A program made the position numbers and the translations under genes. Shown here in pieces: positions 44,896-53,441 of a stretch of DNA of 58,874 nucleotides (positions are counted from its first letter, which is position 1; each line of letters opens with the position of its first letter). The notes beneath the pieces are model-generated. The model was given only the letters and a program-made list of their open reading frames with translations. It was not told where the DNA came from and did not search any database. Origin of the DNA: an uncultured Eubacterium sp. GTDB lineage: Bacteria; Bacillota; Clostridia; Lachnospirales; Lachnospiraceae. The stretch covers positions 1 through 58,874 of the forward strand of contig CANRTU010000027.1 in NCBI GenBank assembly GCA_947642745.1, written 5' to 3'.

Positions 44896-45113
44896 GGGTG
44901 TGTCTTAAAAATATTCCGCAAATCTGTACGCCGCGCCTGGTACCACACTGCATCGTGCCCTTTTGGGTATAGCGGGCTATGCTGGTCAGATTCGGGATGA
45001 TTTGTGCGTATCATATTTTTCATGGTACAAAGTGGGGGCGTGCATACTGCGGGAATGATTTTTCAGACACGCTCCGGGGTACATCTTTCAGAAGGTATTT
45101 TTAAGACACGCTC
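44896..45113. repeat. Degenerate full repeat copy plus a half copy
   Basis: The left end GGGTGTGTCTTAAAAATATT at 44896 faces ATTTTTCAGACACGCTCC (45058-45075). Inner sequence includes GTGCCCTTTTGGGTAT and GGTACAAAGTGGGGG. A further right end, GGTATTTTTAAGACACGCTC (45094-45113), lies directly after it. Together they fill the gap upstream of the SNF2 gene up to 15 bases before its ATG. Confidence 0.65.
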
Positions 45114-45128
45114 TGGCAGGAGTCTGGA

Positions 45129-48100
45129 ATGGAATGGGAACAAAAGTTTAAAGATAAGATACTGGAAAAAGGAAAAGCTGCCTGGCAGAGCCGGAAAGTC
45201 TTTGACCTTACAAAAACGGGAGCGGGGTATAAAGCGTCTGTCATGGGCAGGAAAATGTATCAGGTGTCCATCAGTGTCAAAGATAATTCCCTGACCGGGA
45301 TGCGGTGCAGCTGCCCGGCAGGAAGGGGCGGCGTACATTGCGAGCATATTGCGGCCGTATTGTATGCCGCCGGTATAGATGACGGAGGACGGCAGGATGC
45401 GGCGGCACAGACAGCGGAAAAAGAGACTGGTATGACAGGGCGGGAGCCGGTAAAGGGCAGCCCCGGACAATCAGCGTCTGCCTCTCTTCTGGAAGCGTGG
45501 GAGCAAAACAAAACTTTATCTGCGGCTCTGCGGCAGGAGAATGGACAGGGGGAAACAGCCCGGGCAGATTCCGGTGAAGAACAGGAAGAAATGTCCGCTG
45601 CCATGATTATGGAGCAGTGGCTGAAAATGGACGTGGCGCTCAGGGAAGCCGAAAAACAAAAAGAGGCCGGGAAAGTGGCGAAACAGGCTGGGCAGAAGCG
45701 GCGTGAAGACAGCAAAAAACAATACCGGGAAGATACGTTAAGCTGGGAACAGGAAGTGGCGGCGGCGGTTTCAGCGGTGGAAGCCAGGCGTCTGGCCCGT
45801 AAAAACCGTGCCGCAAAGAAAGAAAAGAAAGGAGCGCAGCCGGAAGAAAAATTGCCGGCGGATACGGCGGTCAGCAACAACCGGACGGAACAGACAGACG
45901 CCAGTGCCTCCGCAGCCCGGACGACTGAACCGCAGCCTGGACCGCAGCCGGAAGAGCATCTGTCCGGCGGAAAAAAGGACAGTCCGGATCTTTCCATAAA
46001 TGATCCGCGGAATGAGAAAGCAGCCCGCCGTCTGGCCAGGGAACAGCGGAAAGCGCAGAGAGCCAGCCGCAAAGCAGAACAGCGGCGTCAGGCAGATGAG
46101 GCACAGCGCCGGGAACAGGCAAAGCGTCAGGCGGAGGAAGCCCGCAGGGAACAGATACGCAGTCAGAAAGCAGAGGAAGCCAGCCGCAGAGCAGAAAAAA
46201 AGCGGCAGGAACAGGAAGCTGGCAGGCGTCTGGAAAAGCAGAGACAGGAAGAAGCAGAACAGCGCCGGAGGGAAACTGAAATAGAAGAGGAGAGACTGCG
46301 TTATATGGAAGAAGCAGGAAAACGTCTTGTGGAAGAGCTGCGCAAAGAGGAGGAAGCCCGTTTCAGGGCAAAAGAAAAGCGGGAGGCAGAATACAGTCCG
46401 TTAAATAGTTCCTGGGAAGAAGAATCGCAGACCACAGAGGCGGATAGTTCCAGCCTGGAAAAATTTGAACAATATTTCTTTTTTGATGGAACCAGCATTA
46501 AACAATCCATGGAAATTGTGCCCGGAGTATATGAAGAAGGGGAGCGGCTGCTGGCGGAGGGATATCTTAATATCAGGCAGGTTTATTCCGGATATGTGCG
46601 CAACGAGAAGGAGCGCAGAGGTCTGATCGAAGCTGTGGCAGTTTCAAAAGAACAACGGTTTGAAGTACGTCTGATTTTTTCCAGGACAGCCGTGACAGAC
46701 TGCTACTGCGGGTGTCCGGACTGCCGTAAAAAATATTATTCCATGTTTACCAGAAAAAGCAGCTGCGGCTATACAGCAGGGCTGCTGCTGGCGCTGGAAA
46801 GATATCTGAAATCCAGCAATATCGGAGACGCCACAGATATAGGCGGGGAACGGCTGCTGTCTTTTTATCAGCGGAAAAGGGGAAACCTGATGGCGGCGGA
46901 TATGACAGAAAGAGAAAGTCTGCGGCTGCTTCCCCGCCTGACCAGAAAATACCACAAATTATCCATTTCCTTCCGTATAGGAGGGACGAAACTGTTTATT
47001 ATTAAAAAGCTGGGTACTTTCTGCCAGAACGTGAAAGATTCGGCAACAGATACATATGGGACCAGTACACAGATCAACCACAGTCAGGAAAATTTTACGG
47101 ATAAAGGCAGGGGCTGGATCAGGTTTATCAGCCGGATAGTCCGTGAAGAAGAGGAATTTCAGCAAAGACTGCAGGAATCCCACCGTTATTATTATGGACG
47201 GTTAGCCGGTGTGGGCAGCGAGCTGAACCTGTCCGGCTGGCGGCTGGATGAATTTTACAATCAGCTGGCGGACGAAACGGTGGAATTCGAAGACAAAGAC
47301 AGCGGGGAGAAAAAAAAGCAGACACTGGTCTGTGGAGTGCGTAATCCCAGGGTAACGATGCGTATTTCAGAAGAAAAAAGAAAGGACGACAGCCAGTTTC
47401 ACGGTATTGCGGTACAGGGCAGTCTGCCGGATCTTTATTATGGGACAGACGCCGCTTATTATATCAGCGGAGGCTGTCTGAACCGGGTAGACAGTGAATT
47501 TCTGGAAAAAATAGAGCCACTGGCGGAACTGGCCGCCGGTAGTCGTTTTTCCTTTCATGTGGGAAGGAACAACCTGTCGGAATTTTATCACCGGATACTG
47601 CCGGGATTACAGGATGTGGTGGACATCACAGAAACAGAACCAGAGAAATTCCGTTCCTATCTGCTGCCGGAAGCGCGGTTTACCTTTTATCTGGATGCGG
47701 AAGAAAAAAATGTGACCTGCCAGATATTTGCCCGTTATGGAGACCGGGAGGTATCTGTGCCGGGAATTCTCAATCTGCGCAGGCAGGGTACGGTGGAGCC
47801 GTTCCGGGATGGGAACAGGGAAGCGGAGGTGCTCTGTCAGGCCATGAAATATCTGCCTGAGACAGACCTGGAAAAAGAAGAACTTCATTGCGGCGGTGAT
47901 GAGGATCTGGTATGCCAGATGATAGAAAGCGGTACGGAAAAGCTGATGGAGATGGGAGAGGTGCGCTGTACCCAGCGTTTCCGCAATTTTCATGTAATCA
48001 GATCCATACGGGTATCGGTGGGAGTATCCGTAGCTTCCGGACTGCTGGAGCTGGATATAAAGACAGAGGATGTGCCGGAAGAAGAACTGCTGGATATTCT

Positions 48101-49796
48101 GGCCAGCTACCGGGCGAAGAAAAAATATTACCGGATGAGGGACGGATCATTTGTAAACCTGGATGATACATCCTTGGAAATGCTGGCGGAATTAATGGAC
48201 GCCATGCAGATGAAGCCAAAGGAGTTTGTAAAAGGCAAATTTCATCTGCCGGTGTACCGTACCCTGTATCTGGATAAAATGCTGGAAGAGCATGAAAATG
48301 TCTACAGCAGCCGTGACAGTCATTTCCGGCAGGTGGTGAAGGGCTTTAAGACGGTAAAGGATGCGGATTTTGAAGAGCCGCAGAGCCTGTCAGGAATTAT
48401 GCGCAATTATCAGAAAAACGGTTATAAGTGGCTGCGTACTCTGGAGAGCTGGCAGTTTGGAGGGATTCTGGCGGACGACATGGGTCTTGGAAAGACGCTG
48501 CAGGTCATTGCCGTGCTGCTGGCGGCGAAGCAGGAAGGACGGGAAGGAACGTCGCTGGTGGTGGCGCCCGCCTCGCTGGTGTACAACTGGGGCGAAGAAT
48601 TCGGACGGTTTGCGCCAGAGCTGGAGGTAGTGCTGGTGACAGGTTCCAGAAAGGAACGGTTTGCAAAAATAGAAGCATACCGGCAGGCGGATGTATTGGT
48701 GACTTCCTATGATCTGCTGAAGCGGGACATTGTAAATTATGAGGAAAAGACATTCTCTTATGAGATTATTGACGAAGCCCAGTATATTAAAAATCATACT
48801 ACCGCAGCCGCAAAGGCAGTACGTGTCATTCAAAGCCGGGTCCGGTTTGCGTTAACTGGCACGCCGATTGAGAACCGATTAAGTGAGTTGTGGAGTATTT
48901 TTGACTATCTGATGCCGGGATTTCTGTATGGATACGATGTGTTTAAACGGGAAATTGAAACGCCCGTTGTCCGGGGCAATGACGAGTCCGCCATGAAACG
49001 GCTGCAGAAGATGGCGGGCCCGTTTATTTTACGCAGACTCAAGGAGGAAGTATTAAAAGATCTGCCGGACAAGCTGGAAGAAAACCGGTATGTACAGTTT
49101 GGGACAAAACAGCAGCAGCTGTACGACGCACAGGTGCTGCACATGCGGGAAACCATTGCCGCCCAGGACGAGGCGGAATTTAATAAAAACAAAATCCGTA
49201 TTCTGGCGGAACTGACCAGACTGCGTCAGATCTGCTGCGATCCGTCCCTTTGTTTTGAAAACTACAACGGAGAAGCGGCCAAACTGGAAGCCTGTCTGGA
49301 GCTGATTCGCAGCGCAATGGACGGCGGTCACCGGATACTGCTGTTTTCCCAGTTTACTTCCATGCTGGATATTCTGAAAGAAAGGCTGGACAGTATAAAG
49401 ATTCCTTATTATATAATTACTGGAAGTACGTCAAAAGAGAAACGTCTGGCGCTGGTCAGGGCATTTAACGAAGGAGATGTGCCAGTATTTCTCATATCCT
49501 TAAAAGCCGGGGGCGTAGGGTTAAACCTGACCGGTGCGGATGTGGTGATCCACTATGATCCCTGGTGGAATCTGGCGGTGCAAAACCAGGCCACAGACCG
49601 GGCGCACCGTATCGGGCAGACGAAAAAAGTCACTGTGTTCAAACTGCTTGCGAAAAATACGATTGAGGAAAAAATCCAGCAGCTGCAGGAGACGAAAAGG
49701 CAGCTGGCGGAACAGGTCATAGGCAGTGAGGGCGGTCAGACATCCTCCATGAGCCGGGAAGATATTCTGGCGCTGCTGGAAATACAGGAACATTGA
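45129..49796 (+). CDS. Large SNF2-family helicase with SWIM zinc finger
   Basis: The 1,555-residue protein starts with a SWIM zinc finger (Cys60, Cys62, Cys71, His73, CxCx8CxH). A long charged linker follows at about 80-440, with dense Glu, Arg, Lys, Gln and Ala at about 290-420, likely coiled coil. The middle part (about 450-1080) matches the SNF2-associated bacterial N-terminal region. The helicase core has Walker A ADDMGLGKT (Lys about 1122), DEAQ (Asp about 1215), TGTPIENR, SLKAGGVGLNLT and QATDRAHRIGQ. It is a DNA translocase, possibly acting in transcription or phage defence. GGCAGGAG precedes ATG 45129. MATE and membrane-protein genes follow closely. Confidence 0.9.
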   Translation: MEWEQKFKDKILEKGKAAWQSRKVFDLTKTGAGYKASVMGRKMYQVSISVKDNSLTGMRCSCPAGRGGVHCEHIAAVLYAAGIDDGGRQDAAAQTAEKETGMTGREPVKGSPGQSASASLLEAWEQNKTLSAALRQENGQGETARADSGEEQEEMSAAMIMEQWLKMDVALREAEKQKEAGKVAKQAGQKRREDSKKQYREDTLSWEQEVAAAVSAVEARRLARKNRAAKKEKKGAQPEEKLPADTAVSNNRTEQTDASASAARTTEPQPGPQPEEHLSGGKKDSPDLSINDPRNEKAARRLAREQRKAQRASRKAEQRRQADEAQRREQAKRQAEEARREQIRSQKAEEASRRAEKKRQEQEAGRRLEKQRQEEAEQRRRETEIEEERLRYMEEAGKRLVEELRKEEEARFRAKEKREAEYSPLNSSWEEESQTTEADSSSLEKFEQYFFFDGTSIKQSMEIVPGVYEEGERLLAEGYLNIRQVYSGYVRNEKERRGLIEAVAVSKEQRFEVRLIFSRTAVTDCYCGCPDCRKKYYSMFTRKSSCGYTAGLLLALERYLKSSNIGDATDIGGERLLSFYQRKRGNLMAADMTERESLRLLPRLTRKYHKLSISFRIGGTKLFIIKKLGTFCQNVKDSATDTYGTSTQINHSQENFTDKGRGWIRFISRIVREEEEFQQRLQESHRYYYGRLAGVGSELNLSGWRLDEFYNQLADETVEFEDKDSGEKKKQTLVCGVRNPRVTMRISEEKRKDDSQFHGIAVQGSLPDLYYGTDAAYYISGGCLNRVDSEFLEKIEPLAELAAGSRFSFHVGRNNLSEFYHRILPGLQDVVDITETEPEKFRSYLLPEARFTFYLDAEEKNVTCQIFARYGDREVSVPGILNLRRQGTVEPFRDGNREAEVLCQAMKYLPETDLEKEELHCGGDEDLVCQMIESGTEKLMEMGEVRCTQRFRNFHVIRSIRVSVGVSVASGLLELDIKTEDVPEEELLDILASYRAKKKYYRMRDGSFVNLDDTSLEMLAELMDAMQMKPKEFVKGKFHLPVYRTLYLDKMLEEHENVYSSRDSHFRQVVKGFKTVKDADFEEPQSLSGIMRNYQKNGYKWLRTLESWQFGGILADDMGLGKTLQVIAVLLAAKQEGREGTSLVVAPASLVYNWGEEFGRFAPELEVVLVTGSRKERFAKIEAYRQADVLVTSYDLLKRDIVNYEEKTFSYEIIDEAQYIKNHTTAAAKAVRVIQSRVRFALTGTPIENRLSELWSIFDYLMPGFLYGYDVFKREIETPVVRGNDESAMKRLQKMAGPFILRRLKEEVLKDLPDKLEENRYVQFGTKQQQLYDAQVLHMRETIAAQDEAEFNKNKIRILAELTRLRQICCDPSLCFENYNGEAAKLEACLELIRSAMDGGHRILLFSQFTSMLDILKERLDSIKIPYYIITGSTSKEKRLALVRAFNEGDVPVFLISLKAGGVGLNLTGADVVIHYDPWWNLAVQNQATDRAHRIGQTKKVTVFKLLAKNTIEEKIQQLQETKRQLAEQVIGSEGGQTSSMSREDILALLEIQEH

Positions 49797-49822
49797 GCGG
49801 AAAGGTGAAGGAAAGAGTCTTT

Positions 49823-51211
49823 ATGGAAAAGAAACGGGATCTGTTACAGGATACGTTTTATAGTAAGATTTTTAAACTTGTGCTGCCGATTATTATTCAG
49901 AATCTGCTGAGTGCGGCGGTCAGTTCGGCGGATGTGGTGATGCTTAATTATGTGGGGCAGTCGTCGATTTCTGCGGTGTCGCTGGCGTCCCAGTATGTCA
50001 GCATACTGTTTATGGTATTTTATGGTCTGGGTACCGGGGCGACGATACTGTGCGCCCAGTATTATGGAAAAGGTGATCTGCAGGCTATCCAGGTCATTGA
50101 GGGGATTGCCCTGCGGTTTTCGCTGGCCTGTGCGGCGTTGTTTGCGGCCTGTGCGGTGCTGGTGCCGGAACAAATGATGCGGATTTTTACCAGCGATACG
50201 GAACTGATTACTATCGGCACTTCGTATCTGCGGTTTATGAGCGTCAGTTTCTTATGCTGGGGGGTCACGGAAGTCTATCTGTCGGTGCTGCGCAGCATCG
50301 GAAGGGTAGCCGTAAGTACGGCGATGAATGTACTGGCGTTTTCTCTTAATGTGCTGTTAAACGCCGTATTTATTTTTGGACTGGCCGGTGCGCCGCAGCT
50401 GGGAGCCATGGGGGTAGCCGTCGCAACATCCCTGTCCAGAATGATTGAGCTGGCGGCATGTCTGGTAGTTTCGCATAAGAGCAGGGATATTAAACTGGAT
50501 TTCAGATATCTGTTTGTAAAGCATAAGGTTTTGTTTGCGGATTTTGTCCGGCTGTCCCTGCCTGCGCTGGGCAATGACATCAGCTGGAGCGTGGCGTTTT
50601 CCATGTATTCGGTAATTATCGGCCATCTGGGCACGGATGCGGTGGCGGCAAATTCGTTTGTAGTTGTAGTGCGGAATTTTGGAACGATTCTCTGCTTTGG
50701 CATGGCAGGCGCCGGAGGTATTTTACTTGGAAATATAATTGGAGAAAACAGGATGGAAGAGGCCAGGGAAGGAGCTAAAAAGCTGATGAAGCTGACTGTG
50801 GCCGCAGGCGCCGCCGGGGGTCTGATTATACTGGCGGCGATGCCGGTGGTGTTAAGTTATGCGAAGCTTTCAGACCAGGCCATGCATTATCTGAAATATA
50901 TGCTGCTTATCAATACGTATTATGTTATGGGAGCCGCTGTGAATACCACACTGATTGCCGGCGTTTTCAGAGCCGGGGGAGACAGCCGTTTCGGATTTAT
51001 CTGTGATACGATTGATATGTGGTGCTATGCGGTGCCCCTGGGATTTCTGGCGGCGTTTGCACTGAAGCTTCCGGTGATGTGGGTTTATTTTCTGTTGTGT
51101 ACGGATGAATTTGTAAAATGGCCCTGGGTAATCCGGCATTACCGGAGTGGTAAATGGCTGAACAATATTACCTGGGACCATCTGTTTGAAGAAAATCAGG
51201 AGCGGATATGA
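49823..51211 (+). CDS. MATE family efflux transporter
   Basis: The 462-residue protein has 12 predicted membrane segments and MATE features such as FKLVLPIIIQNLLSAAVSSADVVM at the start (quoted in part: LPIIIQNLLSAAVSSADV), GLGTGATILCAQYYGKGD, and the matching second-half repeat. These carriers export drugs or metabolites with sodium or protons. ATG 49823 is 27 bases after the helicase stop, with GAAGGAAAG upstream. Substrate is unknown. Confidence 0.88.
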   Translation: MEKKRDLLQDTFYSKIFKLVLPIIIQNLLSAAVSSADVVMLNYVGQSSISAVSLASQYVSILFMVFYGLGTGATILCAQYYGKGDLQAIQVIEGIALRFSLACAALFAACAVLVPEQMMRIFTSDTELITIGTSYLRFMSVSFLCWGVTEVYLSVLRSIGRVAVSTAMNVLAFSLNVLLNAVFIFGLAGAPQLGAMGVAVATSLSRMIELAACLVVSHKSRDIKLDFRYLFVKHKVLFADFVRLSLPALGNDISWSVAFSMYSVIIGHLGTDAVAANSFVVVVRNFGTILCFGMAGAGGILLGNIIGENRMEEAREGAKKLMKLTVAAGAAGGLIILAAMPVVLSYAKLSDQAMHYLKYMLLINTYYVMGAAVNTTLIAGVFRAGGDSRFGFICDTIDMWCYAVPLGFLAAFALKLPVMWVYFLLCTDEFVKWPWVIRHYRSGKWLNNITWDHLFEENQERI

Positions 51212-51249
51212 TGTAACTATCAGGTAAAAGGTCCGGAGGTGATACAGGT

Positions 51250-53175
51250 ATGTCGATGCAGATACTGACAGTGGAGCAGTTGCTGGAAGTGTTTTTTGTG
51301 ACTGGTATTTACTGTGTGATGACAATGGTGCTGCCAGCTGTTTTGCTGAATTCCATAACCGGCCATATGCGGTTTCCGGCGCAGTTTATGATTTATCAGA
51401 CGGTGAGCAGTTTTTATATAATTTTAATGGTGATGCTGTTACAGATACTGCATATCTGCAGCCAGCTGACGCTTGCGATTGCCACTGCGCTGCCTTTTGT
51501 CATCTTTCTGGCAGTACGTTTCCACAGGAAAGGCGGCTTATCAAAGACACAGACCGGGCGGCCCCCCGTCAGCAGGCTGACCCGGTGTGCGGACCATATC
51601 TGGAGGAATCTGCCGGAAATTGTGCTGCTGTTTCTCGTGGCCGCAATAGCAATTACCGCATATGATGAAAATGTTTCCGGGCCTTACAGCTACCGTGCGT
51701 CGGATCTGACTGCCTATAACAGCTGGATGTACGATATGGGACAGGGAGAGACCGTGGCGGATGGTACCAGGCCTTTGTGGTTTTACAGTGTGGTCTGGTA
51801 TCTGCACACACTGCTGAAACTGGACAGGCTGATGCTGTTCCGTGGATTCTGGGTGATCAGGACGCTGTTGCTGTATTTTATGCTGCTGGCATTTCTGCGG
51901 CTGTGCTGTAAATATAAATATACGGCGTATACCGGAGCCGGGATATACACGCTGACGGTGTTTTTAACAAATGGAATGTATGCCGGAGAATCCGGAATCT
52001 GGTTTCAGGAATCCGGGATGCTCTTTGTCCTTGCCCCGGCAGCCTTTTTGTGTCTGTTTTTTCAATCCCGTAAGAGGGAGCTGGAAGAGGAAGCGGTACA
52101 AAGGCAGCTGGAGCAGGAACGGGAAGAAGCGGAGGCAGCGCAGGAGCGGAGGGTCTTCCTGCTGGACGATCTGCTGGCGGAAAGTGCCGCACAAGAAAAA
52201 GCTATGATTGAAAAAGCTATGATTGAAAAAGCTATGATTGAAAAAGCTATGATTGAAAAAGCTGCAATTGAGAAAGTTTCAAAAGAAGTTATAACACAAT
52301 CCGCCGGACAGACAGGCACTTTCCGGGAGCGGCCCCGGGATCATGGGGCATCTGGGGAAGTGGTGCTTATTATGGAAGAAAATGAGGCGGACGGCACCAT
52401 TTCTATTAAAGAATGTCCGCTTGACGGTACGATATCCATACAGGATACTCCGATTAATGAAATTGCGGAACATGCCGCTGAGGATATTCCACTGCTGGAC
52501 ATGGAGCATACGAAGAAAGACAAAAAAGTCAGAAAAACATTTTTTTTACATGGAGGGACAGTCCGGGACAGTGGCAGGTATCTGGCGTGTTTTATACTGG
52601 CGTCCGGAATGGCCGTCTCAGGTTCCGGGGGACAGGCTGCCGCTGCGGCGATATTCTCTCTGGCTGTCTGTTCCGGGTATAGTTTCCGGCTGTTACGGCC
52701 CGGGTATTTGTGGCGGGTACTGCTGGCAGGCGGGTTATCGGCCGTCTGTGCGGCTGTGCCGGTATTTCTGGCATATGCCGGAGGTCTGATTTCCAGGAAA
52801 AGTCTGGGTATGATGCCGGTACGTGTCAAAGACCGCCTGGCATGGAATGTGCTGGGAACATACCTGCTGCACATGGTCAGGCACAGACAGGAACTGGTTA
52901 TTTTGCTGTCAGCGGCAGGATTGCTGCTGCTGGCGGTTCTATTCCTGGCGCTGCGTCGTACGGATTATGGGGCACGTATGCTGTCAGTGGTGTTTTTTGT
53001 GGCAGGTCTGTTACTGCTGTATGCCGGACTGGAAACAGGAATACTGGAAACCGGAAATGGAGGAGAGAGCATCCGCAGTTATTATGTGTACTCCCTGGTG
53101 CTGGTATGGGGGCTGTGCGCAGACGGCGTGGTCCGGCTGGCGGCCGGTGTATACCACAGGCTGGCGCCGCCCTGA
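51250..53175 (+). CDS. Polytopic membrane protein, possibly GT-C-like, with tandem repeat
   Basis: The 641-residue protein has several N-terminal membrane segments. A large extracytoplasmic loop with YRASDLTAYNSWMYDMGQGE follows, then more segments to about residue 275, a soluble charged region at about 275-435, and about six further segments. An acidic residue in the first outer loop and the overall plan recall GT-C glycosyltransferases or sugar polymerases, but I find no firm motif. The soluble region contains four exact copies of AMIEK (about residues 318-337) and DGTISI repeats. CCGGAGGTG precedes ATG 51250. It is 38 bases after the MATE gene. Confidence 0.6.
   Translation: MSMQILTVEQLLEVFFVTGIYCVMTMVLPAVLLNSITGHMRFPAQFMIYQTVSSFYIILMVMLLQILHICSQLTLAIATALPFVIFLAVRFHRKGGLSKTQTGRPPVSRLTRCADHIWRNLPEIVLLFLVAAIAITAYDENVSGPYSYRASDLTAYNSWMYDMGQGETVADGTRPLWFYSVVWYLHTLLKLDRLMLFRGFWVIRTLLLYFMLLAFLRLCCKYKYTAYTGAGIYTLTVFLTNGMYAGESGIWFQESGMLFVLAPAAFLCLFFQSRKRELEEEAVQRQLEQEREEAEAAQERRVFLLDDLLAESAAQEKAMIEKAMIEKAMIEKAMIEKAAIEKVSKEVITQSAGQTGTFRERPRDHGASGEVVLIMEENEADGTISIKECPLDGTISIQDTPINEIAEHAAEDIPLLDMEHTKKDKKVRKTFFLHGGTVRDSGRYLACFILASGMAVSGSGGQAAAAAIFSLAVCSGYSFRLLRPGYLWRVLLAGGLSAVCAAVPVFLAYAGGLISRKSLGMMPVRVKDRLAWNVLGTYLLHMVRHRQELVILLSAAGLLLLAVLFLALRRTDYGARMLSVVFFVAGLLLLYAGLETGILETGNGGESIRSYYVYSLVLVWGLCADGVVRLAAGVYHRLAPP
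52201..52275 (+). repeat. 15-bp tandem repeat inside the membrane-protein gene
   Basis: GCTATGATTGAAAAA occurs four times without change at 52201-52260, followed by one degenerate copy GCTGCAATTGAGAAA (52261-52275). The unit is in frame (AMIEK), so slippage would change length without breaking the frame. Confidence 0.95.
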
Positions 53176-53178
53176 CCA

Positions 53179-53200
53179 GAGCGTATGTGAAAAATACGCT
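53179..53200. repeat. Half-site of the inverted-repeat family
   Basis: GAGCGTATGTGAAAAAT lies just after the membrane-protein stop. It also contains its own small inverted repeat AGCGTAT/ATACGCT. No matching right end is seen nearby. Confidence 0.45.
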
Positions 53201-53274
53201 TCAAAACAGAATAAGAGTTGAGAAATTCTACAAATAGTGTTATTTTATTTATTGAGGGAACATAATGTACTGAC

Positions 53275-53385
53275 ACGCTGATATTTAAACTAACAGCATG
53301 CCCGGCCGGGCATGAGCATTCCGCCGTTTTTTACGCCGTACAGGGGCGGTAATGGTTTCAGTACTGTCAGTTTAAATATCAGCGT
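53275..53385. repeat. Large inverted repeat with nested perfect palindrome before gpmI
   Basis: ACGCTGATATTTAAACT (53275-53291) is the exact complement of AGTTTAAATATCAGCGT (53369-53385), and pairing extends about five more bases inward with one mismatch. Inside lies the perfect 18-bp palindrome CATGCCCGGCCGGGCATG (53297-53314). The element is 57 bases before gpmI and does not resemble the GAGCGTG family. Confidence 0.8.
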
Positions 53386-53441
53386 ACCGGTACAATGAAC
53401 CTGCTGATTCATAAATTATAAAAAGGAGAGAGGAAAAAGAC

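Noticed and set aside
48390..48833. Frames antisense to the SNF2 helicase core
   Set aside because: Shadow frames over conserved helicase motifs.
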